A stretch of 64,000 nt of DNA, from NCBI GenBank assembly GCA_963717445.1, contig OY970334.1:1984001-2048000 (forward strand), in the 5' to 3' direction. Of the stretch, positions 51,811 through 59,845 are shown one piece after another. Below the pieces are notes generated by a model. It was not told the origin of the DNA. It worked only from the letters and a program-made list of their open reading frames with translations, and made no database searches. Each line of letters starts with the position of its first letter. Position 1 is the stretch's first letter. The stretch comes from JAGVPT01 sp963717445 (GTDB taxonomy: Bacteria > Bacteroidota > Ignavibacteria > UBA10030 > UBA8401). Position numbers and translations under genes: made by a program.

Positions 51811-52231
51811 ACCTGTAATTATAAATACAAGTATGATGCCATTGATGATTCTTCGAACTTGGTTGGGTTTTGCAATCATGCGGGAGGATGATTCTTAAAG
51901 ATATGAAATAGGTTACGATTCGTTCTTCAACTTTAAGAAGCATCATGCATGTTTTATTTGCGTTGAATTGTTCAACACTCGTAGTTGCCGGACACCTCAT
52001 CTAAGAAATCAAGTGATGTTAAAATGTTTGCAAAGGTAAATCGAAAAGGTGTTCGACAACTTCCAAACGAAGTTCACGGGTAGTGTGCTACTTTGAGTAT
52101 TCAAGATAAAAAAAGAATTGTCATGCCCGCGAAAGCGGGCATCCAGACCTAATTCAATGGATTCTCAACGAGTCGAGTCTTCGACCGGCTTTCGCCAGAC
52201 CTAATTCAATGGATTCCGGCTTTCGCCAGAC
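51811..52231. other. Upstream region of the merR-OTR operon with REP-like palindromes
   Basis: It includes a REP/dRS3-like palindrome TGCCCGCGAAAGCGGGCA (52124-52141), a stretch shared with the 221-bp repeats (GGATTCTCAACGAGTCGAG, 52159-52177), and a short tandem duplication in which CAGACCTAATTCAATGGATTC occurs at 52145-52165 and 52196-52216. The operon promoter should be near 51850-52000 but I do not see a clear one. Confidence 0.6.
52124..52141. repeat. REP/dRS3-like palindrome
   Basis: TGCCCGC-GAAA-GCGGGCA is a perfect 7-bp stem with a GNRA loop, embedded in GTCATGCCC...GGGCATCCAG, the common form of dispersed bacterial palindromes. The 221-bp repeats contain the related form GTCATTCCGCGC...GCGGAATCCAG. 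Confidence 0.7.
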
Positions 52232-52246
52232 CTTATGTTTAAAAAG

Positions 52247-52317
52247 AAGAAGCCTCAACATTGTTTTGTATATTTGAGTTGTCGAAAAACAAACACACAA
52301 ACAATGCGAGGCTTCTT
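52247..52317 (+). promoter_or_regulatory. Hairpin over the ribosome site of the IS110 transposase
   Basis: AAGAAGCCTC (52247-52256), followed by AACATTGTTT, pairs with CAAACAATGC and GAGGCTTCTT (52308-52317), giving a stem of nearly 20 bp with one bulge, ending at the base before the ATG. The GAGG ribosome site lies inside the stem and would be masked. Such hairpins limit transposase made from outside transcripts; it could also be part of a bridge RNA. Confidence 0.65.
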
Positions 52318-53391
52318 ATGCAACCCAAATGTAGTGAAGTAGATTTTAGGGGTCAAGATATCTATGTCGGTATCGATGTTGGAAAGAGAAGTTGGAAAGT
52401 CTGCATCGTGACTGAATACGTAGAACATAGGGTCTTTACTCAACCGCCCACCCCAGCGATGTTGGCAAATTATCTTCATCGAACATTTCCAGGTGCCAGA
52501 TACCATAGTGCGTATGAGGCAGGATTTTCCGGTTTTTGGGCGCACGAGGAACTCCAAGCGCTCGGAATCGACTCTCGGGTCGTTAACCCGGCCGACGTGC
52601 CGACAACGCAGAAGGAGAAATCCTTTAAGACCGATAGGATCGATGCCCGTAAACTTGCCCGGTCCTTACGCAGTGGTGAACTGAGACCGATTTATGTTCC
52701 ACCGAAGGAGGCGCAAACATACCGGTCATTAGCCCGACTGCGGAGCGTGTTGGTTCGTGATCAAACTCGTTGTAAAAATCAGATCACATCCCTGTTGCAT
52801 TATTATGGAGTACCAATCGACGAGTTATGCATTCGGACGCACTGGTCAAGGGCGTATCTTCGTGTGCTTGAGACTACTTCCCTCCACACCGAGCAAGGCA
52901 CAATGGCATTGCGTATTCTTCTAAGTCGATACTATGCTATTAGAACCCAGGTCTTGGCGCTCACAAAAGAGATTCGAACCTTGGCACACGAAGAGCCTTT
53001 TCGGGAATCTATCCGGGTCTTAGTGACTGTTCCCGGCATCAGTGTCATCACCGCCATGGTCTTGCTCACGGAACTCATCGATATCAATCGGTTTGCTTCG
53101 CTTGATCACCTTGCCAGTTATTGTGGCTTGGTTCCTGGTGAACGCTCCAGCGGCGAACGGGAAATCATCACCGGTATTACCCGGCGACGAAACCCCTTCC
53201 TACGCGCGATGCTTATTGAATCGGCGTGGTGCGCCGTACGCCATGACCCCGCATTGTTGGCAAAGTTTGGCTCATTAAGCAAACGCATGAACAAGAATCG
53301 AGCGATCATTCGTATTGCACGGAAACTCTTGAACCGAATTCGTTTTGTGCTCGTGCACCACACAGAGTATCAACGATCTTTGGCAGCGTAA
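52318..53391 (+). CDS. IS110 family transposase (DEDD recombinase)
   Basis: The protein has 357 residues. The N-terminal RuvC-like DEDD domain starts with VGIDVGKRSWKV (about 15-26), followed by AYEAGFSGFW (about 63-72) and KTDRIDARKLARSLRSGE (about 103-120). The C-terminal Transposase_20 domain has VPGISVITAMVLLTEL (about 239-254) and ASYCGLVPGERSSGEREIIT (about 265-284), including the serine now known as the nucleophile region, then RRRNPFLRAMLIESAW. The start ATG 52318 has GAGG seven bases upstream; the frame is open from 52261. The gene is intact. Confidence 0.95.
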   Translation: MQPKCSEVDFRGQDIYVGIDVGKRSWKVCIVTEYVEHRVFTQPPTPAMLANYLHRTFPGARYHSAYEAGFSGFWAHEELQALGIDSRVVNPADVPTTQKEKSFKTDRIDARKLARSLRSGELRPIYVPPKEAQTYRSLARLRSVLVRDQTRCKNQITSLLHYYGVPIDELCIRTHWSRAYLRVLETTSLHTEQGTMALRILLSRYYAIRTQVLALTKEIRTLAHEEPFRESIRVLVTVPGISVITAMVLLTELIDINRFASLDHLASYCGLVPGERSSGEREIITGITRRRNPFLRAMLIESAWCAVRHDPALLAKFGSLSKRMNKNRAIIRIARKLLNRIRFVLVHHTEYQRSLAA

Positions 53392-53726
53392 AACTGATAT
53401 TCACAGTGCTCCGTTGGCATCATCACGGGGCGAGCGCTATGTCATTCCTGCAGCATCAGGGCTAAGGCTCTGAGGTCTGCTCTTCGCCAGACTGCGTCGC
53501 CCCTTTGGTATCCTGATCAAGGTTCTGCAGCGTCTTCTCTTTCGGACTGTCTGCTGATAAAAGACTGCATTGGATCCCTGTGAAACCATTGGATAACTCT
53601 ATCACAAAAATACTCTGTTGAGACTTGCATTTTAACATAAAGGAATGACATTTACTTTGAAAGTGTACCACTACCAGTTCACGTTCATTCTTTTTCTTTA
53701 CACCATATCTTAGTATCTTAAACAGT
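53392..53726. other. Gap between IS110 and the sigma factor gene
   Basis: The first part (to about 53492) probably belongs to the IS110 element. GTCTG/CAGAC (53475-53479/53488-53492) could form a small hairpin. The rest should contain the promoter of the sigma factor operon, but I cannot pick one. No gene is supported. Confidence 0.45.
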
Positions 53727-54347
53727 ATGAATAAGGACCAGAAACAAAACGCCGAGAATGAACCTGACCTCGTTCGAAGAGCTCAGAACGGAGACAAGAA
53801 ATCGTTTTCTCTTCTTGTCAAACAATATGAGTCAACGGTCTACGGCTTCGCTTTCAAAGTATGCCGGGACGAAGAAAAAGCGGCGGAGACATTGCAAGAC
53901 ACATTCGTAAATGTCTACCGCAAACTCGATCAGTTCAACGGAAAAGCAAAGTTCAGCACCTGGCTCTATCAGATCGTGACCAACAATTGTTTGATGAAAA
54001 GAAGGCGGAGCAAGATAGAGGAGTCTTCCGTCTCGATTGATGCAACTGAAAGCAAAGAAGATGATCCGGAGCCTAAAGGCGATGGTGCACATCTTCAGTC
54101 ATTTATTTCGTTGAAGCAGACGCCGCAGGACGAAATGGTCAACAAAGAACTCCGTGAAATTCTCGACAACGCCATTCTGAAACTGCCGATGGAGCAACGG
54201 ATTGTCTTTGTATTGCGCGACGTTGAAGGTCAATCGGCAGATGAGGTTGCAAAGATATTGAAGGCTTCGGTTCCAGCGGTTAAATCCAGGCTCCGCCGGG
54301 CACGCGTGTTTCTTCGTGCACAACTTCAGGAGTATATTAAATCATGA
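53727..54347 (+). CDS. ECF-type RNA polymerase sigma factor
   Basis: This 206-residue protein has sigma region 2 (about 12-85: DLVRRAQNGDKKSFSLLVKQ, KAAETLQDTFVNVYRKLDQF, STWLYQIVTNNCLMKRRR), an acidic linker of about 40 residues (85-125) and sigma region 4 (about 135-205: LPMEQRIVFVLRDVEGQSAD, VAKILKASVPAVKSRLRRAR). It belongs to the sigma-E-like ECF group. Its stop overlaps the next gene's start by 4 bp, and that gene encodes a zinc-binding anti-sigma candidate, so a sigma/anti-sigma switch is likely. The signal is unknown; nearby redox genes suggest oxidative or thiol stress. Confidence 0.94.
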   Translation: MNKDQKQNAENEPDLVRRAQNGDKKSFSLLVKQYESTVYGFAFKVCRDEEKAAETLQDTFVNVYRKLDQFNGKAKFSTWLYQIVTNNCLMKRRRSKIEESSVSIDATESKEDDPEPKGDGAHLQSFISLKQTPQDEMVNKELREILDNAILKLPMEQRIVFVLRDVEGQSADEVAKILKASVPAVKSRLRRARVFLRAQLQEYIKS

Positions 54348-54592
54348 AAAAGAAACGCGAACGGGCAGTCCGCTGCAAAGAAGCGACAACGTATGTATGC
54401 GAATATCTTGATGAACGGATGGACTCACCCCGATGCCGGCAGATTAGAAAGCATCTTCAAGAATGTCCGGACTGCACGGCATATCTCTACGGACTCAAAA
54501 AGACGATAACGCTCTACCGCACTCTTCCTAATCCACGAGTGTCACAATTCACACATAATAGACTCTTTGCTGCGCTAAATCTTGATTCGTAG
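54344..54592 (+). CDS. Zinc-finger anti-sigma factor (ZAS/zf-HC2)
   Basis: This 82-residue protein has a Cys at 11 (RCKEA), then HLQECPDCTAYLYGLKK (about 36-52), the HXXXCXXC motif of ZAS anti-sigma factors such as RsrA. There is no transmembrane helix, so it is cytosolic, in line with redox-sensing members that release their sigma factor when the zinc thiols are oxidised. It is translationally coupled to the sigma gene (ATGA overlap). The 170 bp after it show nothing I recognise. Confidence 0.88.
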   Translation: MKKKRERAVRCKEATTYVCEYLDERMDSPRCRQIRKHLQECPDCTAYLYGLKKTITLYRTLPNPRVSQFTHNRLFAALNLDS

Positions 54593-54762
54593 AAAGTGCG
54601 ATGTGTTTGACGTTAGAAGATATGTTTGCGATTGTTAGATCCATCGCGAACCCTTCAACGACATCATTACTCCGCGAACCGACAACCTAAACCATTCTTC
54701 GCAATAATTCCAAGACGTAAAAGAGCGCAGCAAATCACAATCTTCAAAGAGATAGGACTTTT

Positions 54763-55320
54763 ATGGAACATCACGTTTGTCCATGGTACATCGGCTATCT
54801 TTTAGCAAATCCATTGCGAAAATTATATCAGGACCCGGGAAAACTCTTACGCCCGTATGTGAAGACAGGGATGACAGTGCTCGAAGTCGGTCCGGGAATG
54901 GGATTCTTTAGCATTCCCATGGCCCGCCTTGTCGGCGAGAAAGGTAAAATTTATTCTGTAGATTTACAGGAGAGAATGCTTCAGACTCTTCGTAAGCGTG
55001 CAGCAAAGAAGAACGTCCAGCATACCATCGAAGCACGCCGATGTTCAGAGTCTTCTCTTGAGGTCAAGGATTTGAGCGGGAGTATCGACTTTGCGCTTGC
55101 ATTTGCCGTGGTTCATGAGATTCCTGATACCCAAAATCTTTTTAAGGAAATATGCAATGCTCTGCGGCAGGGAGGCATCCTGCTTGTTTCAGAGCCGCGC
55201 GATCATGTTTCGAGGGAAGCGTTTGAGAAGTATCGTTCAATCGCAGAACAAGCCGGTTTCGCTGTTTCCGAGACACCGGCGATACGCGGAAGCCTTTCAG
55301 TCGTTCTGAAGAAGGTATGA
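54763..55320 (+). CDS. Class I SAM methyltransferase
   Basis: This 185-residue protein has MTVLEVGPGMGFFSIPMARL (about 37-56) as the SAM loop, IYSVDLQERML (about 65-75), and FALAFAVVHEIPD (about 108-120), which is close to the UbiE/ArsM-like group; VSEPRDHVS follows. The opening HHVCPWYIGYLLANPLRKL is shared by a widespread but uncharacterised family of anaerobe methyltransferases. The substrate is unknown. It may belong to the sigma factor operon. Confidence 0.87.
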   Translation: MEHHVCPWYIGYLLANPLRKLYQDPGKLLRPYVKTGMTVLEVGPGMGFFSIPMARLVGEKGKIYSVDLQERMLQTLRKRAAKKNVQHTIEARRCSESSLEVKDLSGSIDFALAFAVVHEIPDTQNLFKEICNALRQGGILLVSEPRDHVSREAFEKYRSIAEQAGFAVSETPAIRGSLSVVLKKV

Positions 55321-55339
55321 TCCGGCATCAAACAATATT

Positions 55340-55612
55340 TTAATTCCCCGGCATGTCGTCAAGACCGCCGGCATTGATCACGTCTGTATAACCCGCCGAC
55401 TTCAATAATCTTGCCGCGAAAGCGCTTCTGGACCCGCTGGCGCAATAAAGGACTATCGGCGTATTTTTTTCGCCGAACTCAGCCAATCTCCGCCGTATCT
55501 GGTCCACGGGAATATTCAAAGCATTTGGATAATGTTCTTCATTGAATTCCTCCGAGGTGCGAACATCGATAATTTTCGCGCCTGCTTTAATTGTAGTTTC
55601 TAAATCGAACAT
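55340..55612 (-). CDS. Single-domain rhodanese
   Basis: This 90-residue cytoplasmic rhodanese has IIDVRTSEEFNEEHYPNALN (about 14-33) and the active loop VLYCASGSRS (about 53-62) with the catalytic Cys, then GGLDDMPGN at the end. It is of GlpE size. It transfers sulfane sulfur from thiosulfate or persulfide to an acceptor thiol. It lies 24 bp after the CoA-disulfide reductase-like gene and is co-transcribed. Confidence 0.93.
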   Translation of the reverse strand: MFDLETTIKAGAKIIDVRTSEEFNEEHYPNALNIPVDQIRRRLAEFGEKNTPIVLYCASGSRSAFAARLLKSAGYTDVINAGGLDDMPGN

Positions 55613-55636
55613 ATTATGGATTCTCCTGTATCGCTA

Positions 55637-57298
55637 TTATTTATGGAAACACCAACTATCGAACCATCGTGCAGCAAGATAGCCTCCCGCAATGTTGAAC
55701 ACGCGCGTCCATCCATTTGCTTTCAGGATTTGAAGTGTTGTATGGCCTAAAAATCCATCCTTACTTAAAATGTAAATGATTTTCTCTTTTGGAATGTCGT
55801 CTATTCTGTCTCGAATCTCATCGGCAGGAATTTGGAGCGCATTGTACAGCGGCGCCTTCGATTGTTCACCAACGGTGCGCACATCGAGAATAATTCCGCC
55901 ATTGCTACGCAATTCATCGAGCGTTTCGGACGGAGTTTTTAGTGGACTGAAATTTGCAATGTGATTCAAACCAACAAATGCGGCGAGGTTCAGCGGATCG
56001 TTGGCGCTGTTGTACGGGGGAGCGTACGCTAAGTCCAGCTCCGACAAATCTTCCAGCGTCATATTGCCTTGGAGAACGGTAGCAAGAACGTCAATTCGTT
56101 TCTCAACGCCGGCCTCTCCGTACGCCTGCCCTCCCAGAAGCTTCGCCGTTTTGTTATCATAAACAAGCTTCAATGCTAACGGTTTGCCGCCGGGATAGTA
56201 CGCGACATGATTGTCTTTGAATACATACGATACACCAACATCAAAGCCTGCTTCGCGTGCGGCTTTTTCCGATAATCCGGTGGATGCCGCCGTGGAATCG
56301 AACACTTTGACCACAGATGTGCCCAAAGCACCGCGGTAAACCATCCTTCTACCAAGCATATTTGTTGCAGCAATTCTTCCCTGCCGGTTTGCCGGTCCTG
56401 CCAATGGAATACGGACTTTTTTCCCATGGACTTTGTTTATAATCTCAACCATATCTCCCGCACCATAAATGTCGGAATCATTGGTCCGCATTGTTTCATC
56501 CACAACGAGGCCGCCGCTTGTGCCAATCTCCAAACCCGCCGACTTCGCCAATGTTAATTCCGGTCGAACACCGACGGAAAGAAGCACCATATCGGCATCC
56601 AGTACCGATCCGTCGCTTAGAAGCACCGAGGTACTTCGGATTTCTGATAGACCGACACGAGTCTTTACCTGAATGCCTTGTTCTTCAAGTCCGCTTTTAA
56701 TCATCGCTCCGAATTCAGCATCCATTAATATCATCACCTGCAGAGCGAGCTCCACAATGGTAACAACAATTCCGCGGGCATGAAGCGCTTCAGCCATTTC
56801 CAGACCAATGAATCCTCCGCCGGCAATCACAGCCCGAAGAGGTTTTTCTTTCTCTATGAATGCGTGGATGCGATCCATGTCGGGTATCGTCCACAACTTG
56901 AAAACATGATCGTCGGTAATTCCAGGAAGCCCGGGCACGACCGGCGATCCGCCTTGAGCGAGAAGTAATTTATCGTAGGGAATCTCTTCGTCGCCGCTGG
57001 AGGTTCGTGCTACGACAACTTTTCGGTCGCGTTTGATTTCCACCGCTTCCGTGTTCACCTTCACATCAACCCGGTAGCGGCTAAAGAATCCTTCGGGAGT
57101 TTGAAGCAACAAGCTTGATCTTCGTTGAATATCCTTGCTGATAAAATATGGGAGGCCGCAATTGGCAAAGCTAACGTACCGTCCTTTTTCCAGAATAGTA
57201 ATCTCTGCTGTTTCGTCCAACCGGCGCATTCTTGCGGCTGCCGTTGCTCCACCCGCCACGCCGCCGACGATCACCATTTTTTTCGGTTTGTTGACCAT
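55637..57298 (-). CDS. CoA-disulfide reductase-like flavoprotein with degenerate rhodanese domain
   Basis: The protein has 553 residues. The FAD-binding N-terminus is IVGGVAGGATAAARMRRL (about 10-27); the single redox Cys lies in SFANCGLPYFI (about 44-54) as in CoADR/Npsr; VIAGGGFIGLEMAEALHARG (about 158-177) binds NAD(P)H; and DIYGAGDMVE (about 276-285) is the second FAD site. A C-terminal rhodanese domain (about 460-545) has ILDVRTVGEQSKAP but reads YILSKDGFLGH at the active loop, without Cys. The enzyme probably reduces CoA disulfide, CoA persulfide or polysulfide; the separate rhodanese downstream may supply the missing sulfurtransfer. Confidence 0.92.
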   Translation of the reverse strand: MVNKPKKMVIVGGVAGGATAAARMRRLDETAEITILEKGRYVSFANCGLPYFISKDIQRRSSLLLQTPEGFFSRYRVDVKVNTEAVEIKRDRKVVVARTSSGDEEIPYDKLLLAQGGSPVVPGLPGITDDHVFKLWTIPDMDRIHAFIEKEKPLRAVIAGGGFIGLEMAEALHARGIVVTIVELALQVMILMDAEFGAMIKSGLEEQGIQVKTRVGLSEIRSTSVLLSDGSVLDADMVLLSVGVRPELTLAKSAGLEIGTSGGLVVDETMRTNDSDIYGAGDMVEIINKVHGKKVRIPLAGPANRQGRIAATNMLGRRMVYRGALGTSVVKVFDSTAASTGLSEKAAREAGFDVGVSYVFKDNHVAYYPGGKPLALKLVYDNKTAKLLGGQAYGEAGVEKRIDVLATVLQGNMTLEDLSELDLAYAPPYNSANDPLNLAAFVGLNHIANFSPLKTPSETLDELRSNGGIILDVRTVGEQSKAPLYNALQIPADEIRDRIDDIPKEKIIYILSKDGFLGHTTLQILKANGWTRVFNIAGGYLAARWFDSWCFHK

Positions 57299-57785
57299 AA
57301 AATCAAATCGCGGGTGCGATTAGTAATTTCCTGCAAGCTCTCAATTTTGTCCAGATTGTAGTAATTTGCACTCTACGCATGTTCTTTGAAAAGTTCTTGG
57401 ACGACAAAAGCCATGCCTTATTTGTCCGTTGCTTTTTCATCGTTACTGGTAAGATGATGGAAAAAAGAAAACGATTCTCCTTGTTGCAATAATAAATCGA
57501 GACTTCTGAATAATTTTAAAAGTATGGCTCACGCAAAGACGCAAAGTGGCAAAATGATTTAAAAACAGAGTCTTTGCGCCTTCGCGGCTTGGCGAGAGAC
57601 AATTTTTCAGAAGCCTCAAATCTTTAGAATTATGGGATCTTTTTCGATTGCCGCGCATCCTATGAACAACGTGTTCGCTATGATTGCTCCACCCTTGTAT
57701 TTGTTCCGATTCTCCTGTTTATTGTAGGGGGAAGGCTTCAAAAAAATGCATCCGCTTCTCTGAACAGGATATAGGAATAGTAACC
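57299..57785. other. Divergent gap with palindromic repeat copy C
   Basis: It contains the repeat at 57499-57617 and, 8 bp upstream of the CoADR-like start, a small palindrome AATCGCGGGTGCGATT (57306-57321) that could be an operator. Promoters for both genes should be here; none is clear. No gene is supported. Confidence 0.5.
57499..57617. repeat. Palindromic repeat, copy C (119 bp)
   Basis: Ends are GAGACTTCTGA and TCAGAAGCCTC (one mismatch when inverted). The core has CACGCAAAGACGCAAAG and CTTTGCGCCTTCGCGGC in opposite sense, so the whole could fold into one long imperfect hairpin. It is nearest in sequence to copy B. Confidence 0.78.
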
Positions 57786-58343
57786 ATGAAAAAAGCAGAT
57801 CTGCATGAACGCAGATTTAAGGGAGATGTAGAACGCCTCCGTTCCTCGCAACGGGTTGCGTTGCTTGAAGTGGAGCGGGTTGTTGACCTCTGTCTTGAAG
57901 GAAATCGGGTCGACAATGTGCTTGATGTCGGCACGGGCAGCGGCATATTCGCAGAAGCATTTTCCCATAGAGTGAAAAGTGTGACAGGAATAGATCCGAA
58001 TCCTGAAATGCTGAAAGCGGCTAAAACATTTGTGCCGGGCGGAACATTTCTTAGCGGGACCGTCGAGAATATTCCTTTAGAAGATAAATCATTCGACATT
58101 GTTTTTATGGGACACGTGCTGCACGAGTCCGATGATATCGTTAAAGCACTGTCTGAGGCTAAACGGGTCGCAAAGAAAAGAATTTGCATCCTTGAATGGC
58201 CTTACAAAGAGGAAGAAAACGGTCCGCCTTTAGAACATCGGCTTGAGACAAGGGAGATTTTTGATGCGGCAAAGCGGGTCGGGCTGGCATCGTTAGAAAC
58301 AATTCAATTGCAGCACATGGTGTTGCACCGGCTTACCGCTTGA
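57786..58343 (+). CDS. Class I SAM methyltransferase
   Basis: This 185-residue Methyltransf_11 protein has NVLDVGTGSGIFAEAFSHR (about 43-61), VTGIDPNPEML (about 65-75) and FDIVFMGHVLHESDDIVKAL (about 101-120). ATG 57786 opens MKKADLHERRFKGDVERL and is preceded by AGGA; the frame is open upstream without support. It probably shares a transcript with the YeiH-type gene 51 bp downstream. Similar methyltransferases accompany sulfur or arsenic genes, but its substrate is not known. Confidence 0.87.
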   Translation: MKKADLHERRFKGDVERLRSSQRVALLEVERVVDLCLEGNRVDNVLDVGTGSGIFAEAFSHRVKSVTGIDPNPEMLKAAKTFVPGGTFLSGTVENIPLEDKSFDIVFMGHVLHESDDIVKALSEAKRVAKKRICILEWPYKEEENGPPLEHRLETREIFDAAKRVGLASLETIQLQHMVLHRLTA

Positions 58344-58394
58344 TTTATCGAAATCGTAAAAAATCTATTTTCATTTTTTTGAGGTGATGTGCCA

Positions 58395-59399
58395 ATGCGG
58401 TTGAAGGATACGTATCGTGGGATATTGTTTTCGCTTGCTATTGCACTCGTTGCATACTTTTTGGGAAACATCTTTCAACTGATCGGTGGAGCCGTATTCG
58501 GTATTATAGCTGGTATCGTGATCGGGAATATATTGCCTCGTAGGCCATCGTTGACGGAGGGAATCAATTATACTTCTAAAACCATCCTGCAATGGGCAGT
58601 GATTATTTTGGGGAGCGGGTTGAGCTTGCGTCAGGTGTACGCCACGGGAGCCGCCTCTGTGATTATTATTCTTGTGACAATCACGGCTGCATTCGTTGCC
58701 GTGTTCGCGGCCGGGAGGATGCTTAACGTAGAATTCAATCTCAAAAGCCTTATCGGCGTTGGAACAGCAATCTGCGGGGGCTCGGCTATCGCGGCCGTGG
58801 CTCCAATTCTCGAAGCGGAAGACCAGGAGATCGCGTATGCGATTTCCACGGTATTCCTTTTTAATGTCGTTGCAGTATTTATCTTCCCTGCAATAGGGCA
58901 CCTCCTCGGCCTGACCCAAACGGGTTTTGGATTGTTCGCAGGAACTGCAATTAACGATACTTCCTCAGTTGTCGCAGCGGGATACACCTTCGGCAATGCG
59001 GCGGGGGATTATGCCACAATCGTGAAACTGACGCGGACAATCATGATCGTACCCGCAGCGCTGGGCTTTGTCGCGTTAATGATGGTTCGAAGGAAACGAG
59101 AAACGGAGCAAGGGCGCACTGCAAAGTTCCATCCATTAAAAATATTTCCCTGGTTCATTCTCGGATTTCTTCTCATGTCGGCGCTCAACACATCCGGTGT
59201 GCTGGACAATGCAGCGGTCTCCTTCCTCAAAGAAGGGGGTAAGTTTCTTATCATTATGGCTCTCAGCGCCATCGGGCTTAAAACCGACCTGAGAAAGATG
59301 TTGGCGACCGGCTTAAAACCGATGTTTCTTGGCTTCATTGTTTGGATGAGTGTTGCACTGACGAGCGTTGCAGTACAACGTGCAGCCGGACAGTGGTAG
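58395..59399 (+). CDS. YeiH/UPF0324 family membrane protein (putative sulfate/sulfite exporter)
   Basis: This protein of about 334 residues has ten or eleven hydrophobic helices. Family motifs are LQWAVIILGSGLSLRQV (about 65-81), GTAICGGSAIAAVAPILEAE (about 123-142) and GTAINDTSSVVAAGYTFG (about 186-203). Members are annotated as putative sulfate exporters, and YeiH-like proteins are linked to sulfite or sulfate efflux, without firm biochemistry. ATG 58395 has AGGTGA seven bases upstream; GTG 58389 is possible. It fits the sulfur-handling region: it could remove sulfite formed by thiosulfate metabolism. Confidence 0.9.
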   Translation: MRLKDTYRGILFSLAIALVAYFLGNIFQLIGGAVFGIIAGIVIGNILPRRPSLTEGINYTSKTILQWAVIILGSGLSLRQVYATGAASVIIILVTITAAFVAVFAAGRMLNVEFNLKSLIGVGTAICGGSAIAAVAPILEAEDQEIAYAISTVFLFNVVAVFIFPAIGHLLGLTQTGFGLFAGTAINDTSSVVAAGYTFGNAAGDYATIVKLTRTIMIVPAALGFVALMMVRRKRETEQGRTAKFHPLKIFPWFILGFLLMSALNTSGVLDNAAVSFLKEGGKFLIIMALSAIGLKTDLRKMLATGLKPMFLGFIVWMSVALTSVAVQRAAGQW

Positions 59400-59845
59400 A
59401 AGAAAACTTCTTCACCCGCCTGCGACCGATTCAGCATATGGTTTGCCTGCCAAATTTTTTACGCCTAGTGGTGACTCATTTTGAGAAACAACGCGTTGAA
59501 ACCCTTCGATTCAATCCAACCCCCCGCGCACAACGCGAATTAAGTATCCGTCATCGAAACTGACTCAAGGCCAAAGTCGAATTTCACTTGACTATCGACG
59601 AAATTAAATCCATCTTTGTGGAGTTACACTGACCCCAGCTACAACGGGGACTCCTACGTGCAGGGAATTTGTTGCGTAAAGAAATTAGAAGCCTCTGTTA
59701 GCGAAAGCTGGCGGAGGCTTTCTTATTTTAGGTTGATTCTTCAGAAAAAAGTCTGCGGTTTGATGCCCTCCTCTTAATTCGTGCGAGCAATTCAATCCCC
59801 TTGACTGCAATATTTCGCCCCACCAAGAGTAGTAAAGGCACGCTT
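59400..59845. other. Gap before the subtilase gene
   Basis: This 446-bp stretch has no gene that I can support. It contains a hairpin terminator (59690-59730) and a small CCCC/GGGG hairpin near 59633-59649. The promoter of the subtilase gene should be between 59730 and 59845; TTGACT at 59801 lacks a partner box at the right distance. Confidence 0.5.
59690..59730 (+). terminator. Rho-independent terminator
   Basis: AGCCTCTGTTAGC (59690-59702), loop GAAA, then GCTGGCGGAGGCT (59707-59719) pair over 13 bp with a few G-U pairs, followed by TTCTTATTTTA. It may end the transcript from the YeiH-type gene or of an unseen RNA. Confidence 0.65.

Larger units (their letters stand above)
52232..53492 (+). 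mobile_element. IS110 family element (ends tentative)
   Basis: An IS110 transposase gene (52318-53391) is flanked by copies of TTCGCCAGAC at 52222-52231 and 53483-53492. If these mark the target core, the element is about 1.26 kb, a normal IS110 size. The family lacks clear terminal inverted repeats, so the ends cannot be fixed by eye. The 3' noncoding part (53392-53482) or the leader (52232-52317) may encode the bridge RNA that guides IS110 recombinases. Its place beside REP-like palindromes fits the known preference of several IS110 elements. Confidence 0.6.

Noticed and set aside
53462..53671. Minus-strand frame of 69 codons upstream of the sigma gene
   Set aside because: It has no family features and probably overlaps the IS110 end; it is more likely noncoding.
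59440..59560. Possible tRNA from a TTCGATTC-like T-loop
   Set aside because: The flanking bases do not pair into a T-stem and no other tRNA arms are found.
59801..59823. TTGACT as promoter of the subtilase gene
   Set aside because: There is no acceptable -10 box at 16-18 bp; AATATTT directly behind it is too close.
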